This document shows, in pieces, positions 38,670-47,516 of a DNA stretch of 64,000 nt (positions are counted from its first letter, which is position 1; each line of letters starts with the position of its first letter). Source of the stretch: Aureliella helgolandensis (GTDB taxonomy: Bacteria; Planctomycetota; Planctomycetia; Pirellulales; Pirellulaceae); NCBI RefSeq assembly GCF_007752135.1, contig NZ_CP036298.1, positions 6,324,859 through 6,388,858 of the forward strand, given 5' to 3'. Below the pieces are notes generated by a model. That model saw only the letters and a list, made by a program, of their open reading frames with translations. It made no database searches and had not been told where the DNA came from. The translations under genes were made by a program, and so were the position numbers.

Positions 38670-39575
38670 CTACCGTTTGAGCGACAAAGTGAGGCGAGCC
38701 GCGATTCCGAGCACCGTTACGAAACCGACCAGTGATCCCAGCGAAATAATGCCGCCCCCCGCAAACACACCAAGCAGCCCACTTGCAATGGCAATCGGAA
38801 GTGCGAGTAAAATAAGCAGCACCAAACGCCAATTTTCGAAGTCGATGTAGAGTAGGATCGTAATCGCGAGAATAGAATCAAGCGACAACAGCCATAGTCG
38901 TTGGCGTGATGCCTTGGCTTCAGTGTACTCCCCCAGAAACTCGGGATGGTAACCAGGCGCAAAATTGACGCTGCTACGAACAGCAGCTTCGATATCAGTA
39001 GCTACCGACGCCAAGTCACGACCTTCGACATTACAGGTCACATCGAGTCGGCGTGAGGCTCCTTCACGCTGAATAACGTTGGGGGCTGGTACGATGGTTA
39101 GCGAGGCAACGCTCTTGAGCGGAACCTGAGCTCCCGAAGGTGTGTCGACCATCAGGTTACCAAGTGTGGCCCAATCGGTTCGAAGGCTATCCTTGCCACG
39201 AACCATGACTGGGAAAATCGCTTGATCGCGGTACATTTCACCAACTTGCACCCCATTGACCAGAGTCGTGACACTCTGCATCAGCAACCCTGGCGTCAGT
39301 CCAAACTGTGACGCGGCCTCTACTTTCAAATCAATCTCGATTTGAGGTACCAAGACTTGAGGTTCGACCTTTAAGGTAGCCACTCCGGCTATGGGTTTGA
39401 TGACCGACTCGATTTGAACGGCCGTCTCACGCAGTTGGTCCAAATCAGGCCCGAAGACGCGAACGACGATCGAAGCACTTGTTCCACTGAGTACTTCTTG
39501 GATGCGTTCTGTCAGATAGGTTAGTAGGTCGCGAAGCCAATGAGGCTGATCGCGATGCGACGCCGTACCAACCAA
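38670..39575 (-). pseudogene. Internal fragment of a CzcA/CusA heavy-metal RND pump
   Basis: About 300 codons corresponding to the middle of an RND pump of normally about 1000 residues. Present: TERIQEVLSGTSASIVVRVF, the FGPDLDQLR loop, the periplasmic docking region, and helices up to GSLVGFVTVLGIAAR. There similarity stops and LTLSLKR plus a stop follow instead of the next helix. No first half (helices 1-6) and no membrane-fusion or outer-membrane partner is nearby. Both ends were probably lost by recombination. Confidence 0.85.
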
Positions 39576-40167
39576 TTAGAGATTCGACTCAGCAGGGGAG
39601 ATTCTAGTGCAGCTGGAGATTGGTTGGAACTTCCTCATATTGGTTGGTAAATGGCATCCGTTCGGGACTCGGCTAGAGGTGTAGAGCTTGTAAGGGCATG
39701 AGGTCGCCAACATAGCGAACGCATAATGAGAAGAGCATGAGTGCCGCAGGGCAGCGATGGGCACTTCCGCACCAGGTCGGCGTCTAACAATGCGCTCTGA
39801 GCAGCCAGCTTGCCTGTCGCAGGAGCATTCTCTTGGACCAATTGCCGACCGAACGCATGGAGAGGGGGCGATGGTCTGCAAGCCTCCTGAGCTCTTCGCA
39901 ACTCCCGCGATTTTGCACCGGCCGAAACCTGCCGGTAGGCACCTTGTCCCGCCCAAGTGGTGGTGGTAGCTAGCCACCCACAGCGCCCATTGCGAAATAA
40001 TCCTCGGTTCCGAGCCCGATTCACTAGCTCCTTCCATTTATCCACGAGTTCGCTCGACCACGGCGCAATGTTTGCTCCAGAAGTGACTTGCCGGGGAGCT
40101 ACTCATCAAATCATCGATGGCTTCCTAGTTCGACCGATCGAATGCCTTGTACGATGGAAACGAAAAA
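39576..40167. other. Region upstream of the RND fragment
   Basis: About 590 bp. Two overlapping minus-strand open frames (39576-40037 and 39635-40045) show no recognisable domain and do not continue the RND protein. Probably junk left by the rearrangement. Confidence 0.35.
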
Positions 40168-40662
40168 ATGACGAATAAGCAGCCTACGGAAAACCGCGAC
40201 GAACCTCAAACTTCCCCCGAGCCAGATGCCCACGAAATCCAACGCGGTGAGACGCATCTCGAGGATTTGCGAACAGCGCTCAATGCCTTCGTGGATAATC
40301 CGGCTCTACTGCGTACCCATCGCTCCCGCTTTGCAGAATTATTGACGCGGATGCGCGACCAACTTGCGATTCAGTTCGCAATCAAGGAAGCTGACGGGTA
40401 CCTTGATCAAGTAGTCCAGGACGCCCCCAGGCTTTCGGAGCCGGCGGAAAAGTTACGTGAGGAGCACTCAAGTCTCTACCGTTCGGCTTGTGAACTGGTT
40501 GAAGATGCCGAAGTGCTCGTCTTCCAAAAGAAATCTCAATTGGCTTTAGCACACTTACTCAAACGTTTGAGCCAGTTTGATTTCAAGATGGAGCAACATG
40601 AAGTCGACGAAAAACACTTAGTCTTCGAATCGACCGACCGAGACATCGGAGGGCAGGGGTAA
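40168..40662 (+). CDS. Small helical protein, possibly hemerythrin-like
   Basis: 164 residues, polar N-terminus then helices. His/Glu spacing (LREEHSSLYRSACEL and KMEQHEVDEKHLVFES) resembles the later helices of a hemerythrin-like bundle, but the first His ligands are not evident. GGAAA lies upstream of ATG 40168. It precedes the diadenylate cyclase gene by 80 bp on the same strand and may be cotranscribed. Assignment is tentative. Confidence 0.5.
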   Translation: MTNKQPTENRDEPQTSPEPDAHEIQRGETHLEDLRTALNAFVDNPALLRTHRSRFAELLTRMRDQLAIQFAIKEADGYLDQVVQDAPRLSEPAEKLREEHSSLYRSACELVEDAEVLVFQKKSQLALAHLLKRLSQFDFKMEQHEVDEKHLVFESTDRDIGGQG

Positions 40663-40741
40663 TGTCTGCAAGTCGGTTTGTTCGAATCGCAGTGTTCGCC
40701 GAAGAGTTCAGTTCCACGATTCATCGAACCGAGAATGCGCT

Positions 40742-41941
40742 ATGAACGCTTTTGCTAGTCGCGTCGTGGAACAGATTCGCCTCTCAGACCTGCTGGACAT
40801 TGGCATAATTGCGTTGCTGCTCTACGTAACGTTCGTCTGGTTGCGCGCCCGCGCCTCTCGCTCACTGGGGCTCATTGCCGTAGGCTTAGCGGGTGTATTT
40901 TTGCTCGCTCGTTGGCTGGACCTGTACCTTACCTCTATGGTGTTCCACTATGGCGCGATGGGTATCCTGCTAGCGCTGGTCGTCGTATTCCAGCACGACA
41001 TTCGACATGGTTTCGAGCGACTTACGACTTCCCGATGGTTTCCTGGGCCGTCGCCCTATCCGCCGTCCCAAAATTTGAGCGACACCTTAGGTGAAACGAT
41101 TCGGGAGATGGCACAAAAGCAGATGGGAGCGTTGATCATACTCCCTGGGCGCGAACCACTCGATCGGCACTTGCATGGTGGTGTGGCAGTAGACGCCACC
41201 CTCAGTTATCCACTGTTATTGAGCATATTCCACTCGCAATCTCCGGGACATGATGGTGCGGTGTTGATAGAGCAAGGCCGCATTGCCAGGCTGGGAATCC
41301 ATCTTCCACTGAGCGCGGACCTTTCAAGGATTCGTAGTGGAGGCACGCGTCACGCCGCAGCGCTCGGATTGGCGGAGTGTTGTGATGCCACGGTGTGGGT
41401 CGTATCCGAAGAGCGTGGGACCGTTAGCATTGCCCACGACGGAGAGCTATCCATCCTGGAGCCCAGTGCCATCGGCCCCAGGTTGCGAGACTATTTCGGA
41501 CAACAGGATGGCGTGCAAAGCCGGCGAAATGGCAATTGGCATAAGGGCATGGTAACGAAGCTAGCGGCTGTTGCCTGCGCATTCTCACTCTGGATTCTGT
41601 TCGCCTACCAAGCGGACACCGTGCAACGAACTTTCGTGGTGCCCATTGAATACCGCAACCTTCCGGAAGGGTGGGAGATCGTTGAACCCAAATCGATTTT
41701 TGCGGAGGTCACCCTGTCTGGTTCGGATCCCAAGTTCACTCTACTTCGACCAGAGGAAATGATGATCTCTTTGGAGGTTGGCGAGATTCGAGGGAGGAGC
41801 ATGCTGCGTTGGGAGACACAGTCGAACCTAAAGAATCTACCATCAGAATTGTCCGTCGAGCAGATTGCCCCTCCCGCCGTCGCAGTCACGGTACGCAAGA
41901 AACTCGCTCCCAAGTCTGCAGTTGGCCCAGCGTCCCCTTGA
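40742..41941 (+). CDS. Membrane diadenylate cyclase (CdaA-type) fused to a YbbR-like domain
   Basis: 399 residues. Three N-terminal helices (about 17-85), a DAC domain (about 110-255) with GALIILPGREPLDRHLHGG, HDGAVLI (Asp171-Gly-Ala) and GGTRHAAALGLAE, a fourth helix (about 271-290) and a YbbR/CdaR-like domain (about 291-385, VVPIEYRNLPEGWEIVE, VTLSGSDPKFTLL). CdaA makes c-di-AMP; CdaR with YbbR domains is normally a separate regulator encoded next door. Here enzyme and regulator are one chain. The RHR motif that handles ATP phosphates reads RHA, so activity may be altered. GAGAA precedes ATG 40742. Confidence 0.88.
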   Translation: MNAFASRVVEQIRLSDLLDIGIIALLLYVTFVWLRARASRSLGLIAVGLAGVFLLARWLDLYLTSMVFHYGAMGILLALVVVFQHDIRHGFERLTTSRWFPGPSPYPPSQNLSDTLGETIREMAQKQMGALIILPGREPLDRHLHGGVAVDATLSYPLLLSIFHSQSPGHDGAVLIEQGRIARLGIHLPLSADLSRIRSGGTRHAAALGLAECCDATVWVVSEERGTVSIAHDGELSILEPSAIGPRLRDYFGQQDGVQSRRNGNWHKGMVTKLAAVACAFSLWILFAYQADTVQRTFVVPIEYRNLPEGWEIVEPKSIFAEVTLSGSDPKFTLLRPEEMMISLEVGEIRGRSMLRWETQSNLKNLPSELSVEQIAPPAVAVTVRKKLAPKSAVGPASP

Positions 41942-41980
41942 GAGGTAGCCCCCCCATCGGTACACCGCACTGACAGCCGG

Positions 41981-42782
41981 CTATCTGCCAAAGCGAAACA
42001 GTTGTGCATAGTCAGGAGTCTTGCCAGTGAGGAACTCGGCAATGAGTAGAGAGGTAATGGCACTGTAGGTAACACCGTTTCCTCCACCCCCCAATGCGAA
42101 GAAACAATTGGGGATTCGTAAGTCTGTCCAATGTAGGCCAAGCCATCTTTGGTTTTCCCGAAGGTTCCGCCCCATGCAAACTCAGGCACCCATTCGAGGT
42201 CAGGAAGTAGTTCGCGAACTTGGCGTTCAATCTCTTTCGCTTTGATTGCGATACTCGCATCACGACGACTCGGACTGTGAAACGCATCATCTTCGCCCCC
42301 ACGATGAGACATTGATCATCGGTGATGCGTAAGTAGAGGTACGGCTCCTTGGCCTGCCACATCATCCAATCACACTCCCATGGGGCGATATTCTCCAACA
42401 GGGCAAAAACCAGAGCAAAAGTATTGTCCAGTTTTACCACCTTCTCACGCAGCATGCTGTTTGTTTCGTAGCCGTTGGCAATCACAGCGTGGCGAGCATC
42501 GAACCGGTAATCCCCACGCCCACGACAGCAACATCGCAGGTAATATCGTCCCTCAATGGCGGGTAGGTTGCTCCAAGTCCGTTTTTCACCGTCCAGAACG
42601 GGTTGTCCGAAGTTAGATTCAAGCTGTTTCCTCTCTATCGGTTGCTTATCTATCGACGGAGTTCCACGCGGTAGTCTCTCTCCACGTCCATTGGGTATCA
42701 GTTCCGAGAGCTCAGCCTCACAGCCGAGACCTATAGGCTCAGGAACCGAGGCAGCACGACCTGACCGGAGCGTTTCCGGCAT
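41981..42782 (-). pseudogene. FAD-dependent (DadA-like) oxidoreductase, multiply frameshifted
   Basis: Three frames must be joined. The first ends with ARHAVIANGYETNSMLREKV and PYLYLRITDDQCLIVGA; the second continues GGEDDAFHSPSRRDASIAIK, LPDLEWVPEFAWGGTFGKTK and DGLAYIGQ; the third supplies PNCFFALGGGGNGVTYSAI, TGKTPDYAQLFRFGR and TAG at 41981. The N-terminal FAD-binding GxGxxG fold is absent. It is clearly a dead copy of an amine/amino-acid oxidase-like protein. It lies right behind the FGase/QEGLA/ATP-grasp operon and may once have belonged to it. Confidence 0.85.
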
Positions 42783-42818
42783 GCATGGTAAGTCTCAACG
42801 GACCGGCGATCTCGCTCT

Positions 42819-43865
42819 TTACAAGGAAGCGATATCACGATTTTGCATGGTCGATCCATAGTAGGACCGGTACTTGGCTTTGCGCTCTAAATCGCGAATG
42901 ACTTCGGTGGCAAAGTCCACGTCCGTATGAGATTGGCAACTCCCCAGCCCACCGGGACTGAAGACGTTAATCTCCATGAGTTTGTCCTCCACGATGTCGA
43001 GTCCCACCAGGAACATTCCATCGTGGACGAGTTTCGGGCGAACCATCTCTACAAGCTCAAGCATTTTGTGGGTCACTTCTGCTTCTACGCTTTTTCCACC
43101 AGAATGCATATTGCTACGAGCATCTCCCGTATCGTTCCTGCGACGAAATGCTGCGTATTTCCCATCCTTCATCAGCGGTCGACCGTTCATGACGAACATT
43201 CGCACATCTCCATCGACGGCCGCTGGCAAGTACTCTTGAGCAATGCAATAGCCGTCGCGGATCACGGCCTCGATCATCTGGTTCAGGTTCGCTTTTTCAT
43301 CTTCGCCGATCAGGAAAACGCTTTGGCCACCGGAGCCCTGCAGCGGTTTGATGACGACCTTATCCCGCTGCTCGGCAATGAAATCTTTAATATCACTCAC
43401 GTCCCGGCTAATACAGGTTTTGGGACGCACCTGTTCGGGGAAATGCTGAAAATAGGTTTTGTTGAGAGCATTGGCCAGACTGAATGGATCGTTAAGTACG
43501 ATGACGCCGCGGGTCGCAGCCAGTTGACCGAACAGTATCCCACTGGTCTGTGCCCAGGGCCGATCGGTGGCGTCATCCGAGGGATCGTTCCGCAGCATCA
43601 GCACATCCAGTTCATCCAAATTGATGCGTTGGCTCTCCGTCTCTTTGCTTTGAACCGCCGACAAGTAATCCTCAAGCGATTCATAGCTTCCGCCATTCGC
43701 GCTGCGCACATGTGCTTGAATCGAACCGTCAGGCGCGTAGATAAAATCCCCTACTCCCAGCAAAAAACTTTCGTGCCCCAAGTTCACCGCCGCCATGGCA
43801 AGCCGGGTAGTGGTGAAGCAGGCTTGCTCCGTCTTAACGTCATTAACCACAAAAGCGATTTTCAT
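42819..43865 (-). CDS. Glutathione-synthase-like ATP-grasp ligase
   Basis: 348 residues. The N-terminal domain (KIAFVVNDVKTEQACFTTTR) and linker (DVLMLRNDPSDD) match GshB; the ATP-grasp core has KVVIKPLQGSGGQSVFLI, CIAQEYLPA, DGDVRMFVMNG, and metal ligands in VGLDIVEDKLMEINVFSPGG. The fold joins a carboxylate to an amine with ATP; actual substrates may not be those of glutathione synthesis, as no gamma-glutamylcysteine ligase is nearby. Its ATG overlaps the QEGLA stop (ATGA), third gene of the operon. Confidence 0.88.
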   Translation of the reverse strand: MKIAFVVNDVKTEQACFTTTRLAMAAVNLGHESFLLGVGDFIYAPDGSIQAHVRSANGGSYESLEDYLSAVQSKETESQRINLDELDVLMLRNDPSDDATDRPWAQTSGILFGQLAATRGVIVLNDPFSLANALNKTYFQHFPEQVRPKTCISRDVSDIKDFIAEQRDKVVIKPLQGSGGQSVFLIGEDEKANLNQMIEAVIRDGYCIAQEYLPAAVDGDVRMFVMNGRPLMKDGKYAAFRRRNDTGDARSNMHSGGKSVEAEVTHKMLELVEMVRPKLVHDGMFLVGLDIVEDKLMEINVFSPGGLGSCQSHTDVDFATEVIRDLERKAKYRSYYGSTMQNRDIASL

Positions 43866-45856
43866 TTCAAGGTTCCAGTCTTCTCGGGCTGTAAATGATC
43901 TTCGATGAGATCAAGGATTGACTTTCCACGGCACTCTTCGAGCCGCTTGCGCACCAATTCGTCCTCCAAGAAACGCGGCAGTATCCGAGGAGGCGTGACG
44001 ATGCCTCGCCGGCGAAGTTCTTGAATGAAGGGGACATGCCGCAATCCAATCTTGCCGACATACAATGGTTCAACGTCGTGTCCAGAAGCCAGGTAGGTCA
44101 GCAAATCTCGCAAACCACGTAGGTAAATCAAGTCTTTTGCATACCCACCACCGCGAAACACTCGCAGCGCCGTGCTGAAAGCTTGACGCTGACTGAAGCC
44201 GTGCGTTTGATTCAGCTGAGCGAACAGCCATGCAAAAGATCGTCCACTTGCCATCCAATGAACGGCCAGCACGCGAGCTGCCAAGGTACGAAGTCGGTGA
44301 CGAGTCAATCCGCCCACCAAAAACTCCGACAGTACAGCCAGTCCCTCCTGCAATTCTTCGTAGCCTGCCAAGCCCGCGTACAACTGTCGAAACGGTTGGC
44401 AACGTCCGTTGAAGTAGGTCAATAGATGCGTACCAATTTCGTGGTGTAGCAAGGGTTCCACTCTTCGGCGCGGAAGGGAGAGGCTGCGATCGATCAACAA
44501 ACGATGTTGGGAGACCATGATGCCGGCAGCGATCGAATCAGCCAGTTCCACAGTCGCATTGAATTCGCTCATCCGCGAATGATAATGATCGATCTCTTCA
44601 TGCGCATGAGCTACCAATTCGGTTGCTTTTACGCAATCAAGGCGTTTCGATCGCCGCGAGTGTTCCTGCGAACCTCCGGAAAGCTTCTGTAAAATCTCAG
44701 TTGCCAAATCGACGAGGGACTCGTCGGGCCTGCCATACAGCTGCAGACTGCTCAATAGGAAAAGCGACGGGTTCGGGTTGTCGGTTAAACTCGATTCAGG
44801 AAGATGCAAATCCCGTAGTGCGGTCAGTTGACGGTCCAGCTCAGCTTGTTTTTCCCAGAATAGATGGGCCAGTGTGGGATCCTCAATACGCTCGATTTCG
44901 ATGGCAAACAGCTGGCGTTTGAGTTGACTGGGATGATAGGGAAGGTAGCGGTACTGCAGCGGTGGCAATTCCCGGTAGCCACTGTCCTTGAAGCCCTCCC
45001 AGGCCTCCTTGATGTTGGTGGGTGTGACTTGCAATAGAAAGTCGAACGACTCGGAAACTTCGCACAATTGTTGATCAATCAACCGAGCCGCTTTGACGAG
45101 CGCAGAGGGTCCCCAAGCATCAAAGTGTAGCCGCTCCTCCTTACTTTCGCTGCCTATAAATTCGCCGACCGCCTTGCGGATGGCCGTCGCCAGTTTCCAA
45201 CGCAGTGCCTGTAAGACGATGGGAAAAACCACCCCGGTTGTCGAATCCCGGAATATAGGGTGCACTGCGAGACGCAGAGAGAAACACCCGTGCTCAACAT
45301 GCGGTGTGCGGGAAATTTCCAGATCGGGTAGCGCACTCCGGAGTGGAGTGCGTTGATTCGCAATCGTGACGACAGCTTGTTTGCCCGCGATGGTAATCGA
45401 TTGCAAAGCCTCATTGAGTGCCTGGAGTGTGGACGGGATAGCTGTAGCATCCGGAGAATCGATAACAAAGCTAGGGCGCCTTTCATAGTGGTTTTCGCAG
45501 CAATCCATCGAAGTGATTTCGAGGAGCAAGAACATACCAAAATGCTCTTGCATCGCCGCCCCAATAGCTCCGACGAGATGGGAGATTCCAGCATGGTGCT
45601 CTGCGGCTCCAGATGCAAATAGATACGCCGCCTCAGTGGTGATGAGCTTCGAAGTACTATCAGGCAGGCTGTGGTCGGGACCTCGATAGAGGCACAAGAA
45701 TGGCAATTGGCGATCGAACCGCAACCGTCCACCACCCGGCAAGCTCCGCCGCACACGCTCGTTCTTTGCGAGTCGGGCGCAGACAATTTCGGCAAGGGCC
45801 CGGTATTGCTCAGTAAGCGACCTATCAGATTCGGAATGCTCGGACTGGGTTTTCAC
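43862..45856 (-). CDS. QEGLA-motif (DUF1704) metallopeptidase-like protein
   Basis: 664 residues from GTG 45856. I prefer this start because it overlaps the upstream stop (GTGA), has GAGGAG just before it, and upstream codons only re-read the amidohydrolase. The zinc site is HHEIGTH, followed by YEELQEGLAVLSEF, the QEGLA motif; the conserved tail is GGYAKDLIYLRGL. The family, historically called flavohemoglobin expression-modulating, is related to tubulin tyrosine carboxypeptidases of the MATCAP type, so a C-terminal trimming peptidase is plausible. Middle gene of a three-gene operon. Confidence 0.88.
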   Translation of the reverse strand: MKTQSEHSESDRSLTEQYRALAEIVCARLAKNERVRRSLPGGGRLRFDRQLPFLCLYRGPDHSLPDSTSKLITTEAAYLFASGAAEHHAGISHLVGAIGAAMQEHFGMFLLLEITSMDCCENHYERRPSFVIDSPDATAIPSTLQALNEALQSITIAGKQAVVTIANQRTPLRSALPDLEISRTPHVEHGCFSLRLAVHPIFRDSTTGVVFPIVLQALRWKLATAIRKAVGEFIGSESKEERLHFDAWGPSALVKAARLIDQQLCEVSESFDFLLQVTPTNIKEAWEGFKDSGYRELPPLQYRYLPYHPSQLKRQLFAIEIERIEDPTLAHLFWEKQAELDRQLTALRDLHLPESSLTDNPNPSLFLLSSLQLYGRPDESLVDLATEILQKLSGGSQEHSRRSKRLDCVKATELVAHAHEEIDHYHSRMSEFNATVELADSIAAGIMVSQHRLLIDRSLSLPRRRVEPLLHHEIGTHLLTYFNGRCQPFRQLYAGLAGYEELQEGLAVLSEFLVGGLTRHRLRTLAARVLAVHWMASGRSFAWLFAQLNQTHGFSQRQAFSTALRVFRGGGYAKDLIYLRGLRDLLTYLASGHDVEPLYVGKIGLRHVPFIQELRRRGIVTPPRILPRFLEDELVRKRLEECRGKSILDLIEDHLQPEKTGTLK

Positions 45857-46638
45857 ATCTCCTCCAATGCTTGCATCACACCAGGTAGGGTGGATGACAA
45901 CGTCTGGTAAATGCATTCCACTTCCTGCGCATCGGGCTGTCCTGCCCATTCGTCCATGAAGAACTTCTTAAACTCAATAGCGACTGCGCAAACTCTCTGG
46001 GGATAGCACTGGTGTACCCATTTCCCGAAATATCCACCTTGAAACTTGACGTTCTCTCGCACGTCTAACCGCCGGCCATGGAAATCGTACTCGCGGAGTT
46101 CGCCGATAAGGCGGTCTACGACTGGAGACCAAAACTCTCGGTCCATCGTGCCAGTCCCTATATTCACTTCCGGATTTGCGGCTGGATCCGCCGCCGGTCC
46201 CTCAGGTCCAGCGCGACGCTGGTTGTAGGTGTGCAGATCGTAGATCACGAGTCGACGATACTGAAGCAACATCTCGTCCAGCAGCCGCTCCACATCTGCG
46301 TAGAATTGATCGTACTCTCGCAGTGACGCATCAATCATCGATTGGTCGGGAGGCTGATCCCAGACCTCCATTCCCCAAGCGTCTGCGGGTGTTTCATAAA
46401 CGGCTTTCTCTCTCGGGCGATTGAGATCGACTTCGAAGCGAGACCGCAATCCGACAATCTGCGTCTTGGCAATCTGAGTCCACTCGCCGGTGAGCGGATC
46501 CTCTTCGCGAAACTGCTCTTCCTCGCTGATCGCAAGATGCTTCTCCACGCTCTTGCGTGTCTGATGACCGTTGTGAATCGCTGCCGCGATGATCGGTCCC
46601 GTTCCGCGTTGAAAAATGCAGTGAGGCTTGAGTACCAT
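45853..46638 (-). CDS. N-formylglutamate amidohydrolase-family protein
   Basis: 261 residues from ATG 46638; the frame is open to a GTG at 46701 without similarity. The core has AAAIHNGHQTRKSVEKHL, GLRSRFEVDLNRPREKAVY, and YDLHTYNQRR; the first His region and the DLH pair are expected metal ligands. Members hydrolyse N-formylglutamate or related N-acyl amino acids, but also other amide substrates. First gene of the operon with QEGLA and ATP-grasp proteins; its histidine-catabolism role is unlikely because no hut genes are near. Confidence 0.87.
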   Translation of the reverse strand: MVLKPHCIFQRGTGPIIAAAIHNGHQTRKSVEKHLAISEEEQFREEDPLTGEWTQIAKTQIVGLRSRFEVDLNRPREKAVYETPADAWGMEVWDQPPDQSMIDASLREYDQFYADVERLLDEMLLQYRRLVIYDLHTYNQRRAGPEGPAADPAANPEVNIGTGTMDREFWSPVVDRLIGELREYDFHGRRLDVRENVKFQGGYFGKWVHQCYPQRVCAVAIEFKKFFMDEWAGQPDAQEVECIYQTLSSTLPGVMQALEEM

Positions 46639-47516
46639 GAGTAAAGACCCCTTAAAGAGAACCAGCGCTCGTCTTACAGGTTCGCTACGTTTCAGTTCCA
46701 CAGTCGCATGGAAAAACTAAACCGGTCATCGAGAGTCGAAAGATCACCATCGTGTCGATCCGGTTGCCCCAGCCAAAGCATGTGCTCCAGGCGTCGAGCT
46801 GGCGGACAATGCCGGCTGGCTGTCAGCCGGCAGTAAACGATGAGCCACTTGCTCCATTTGCTTCGAGACAGCAACCAATGTGCCAAGAGTTTTCAGAACG
46901 TGTTTCCACCAGGTACATGCCAAAAACTGAACGATTCTCAATCAACTGGGTCGTTTTTAAACCACCGAATATTCAGCTGCACGCTTGGCCGCCGAACCAC
47001 TACAAGCTTCCAGCCCATTGAAGACTAACCGTGCGGTCGAAATTCGACGAGCAGTCCGCGGGCGAGGCGGTGCATGTGGAATTGACTGCATCTCCGCCGA
47101 TAGACGCAAGAGGTTCTTGATGGAAACCGGTGCAAGGTCACCGCATGAGCCTTGGTAGCCGATCCCGAAACGTGGAGCGAAAGACTTCCCCTACGTGTGT
47201 TCGTAAAACGGCGGTAACTGGCGGCATAGGAGGGCACTTGGCCTGCTCCCGCCGTTCAATCTACCCGTCTGTACGGACTGCTTCCGGGTGAGGCTCATTG
47301 CCAACATTTCGCAGCGTTTATGGCAGTGGCGTTTCGTGCTTTGGGGAAGACAAGCAGAGATTCGAAACAATACCCCTGTTGCCACCAATCTATCTATTTC
47401 AGGGGTTAGCAACTGGCCTGCCAGCTCTCACCGCTACTCCTGCAGCGTTGCATTGTTAGTGCTAGCTACCGCCCGCTGGCGCCAGAGGTCGCTATGTCAG
47501 AGACGAGAACACTCAG
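46639..47516. other. Long intergenic region
   Basis: About 880 bp. On the minus strand around 47360-47412 the peptide TPEIDRLVATGVLFR recalls a sulfatase N-terminus, but no catalytic C-x-P/S-x-R or further similarity follows. Otherwise nothing recognised. Confidence 0.4.

Noticed and set aside
39576-40045. Minus-strand open frames upstream of the RND fragment
   Set aside because: They do not continue the pump protein and show no family features.
40677-40700. GTTCGAATC resembling a tRNA T-loop
   Set aside because: No acceptor, D-arm or anticodon stem can be folded around it.
42927-43898. 323-codon plus-strand open frame
   Set aside because: Antisense to the ATP-grasp gene, which has all its motifs.
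45857-45949. N-terminal extension of the QEGLA protein
   Set aside because: It re-reads the upstream amidohydrolase; the GTG overlap start with GAGGAG is better.
47191-47412. Possible sulfatase scrap (PEIDRLVATGVLFR)
   Set aside because: Only one short motif; no formylglycine site or continuation, so likely chance or too degraded to call.
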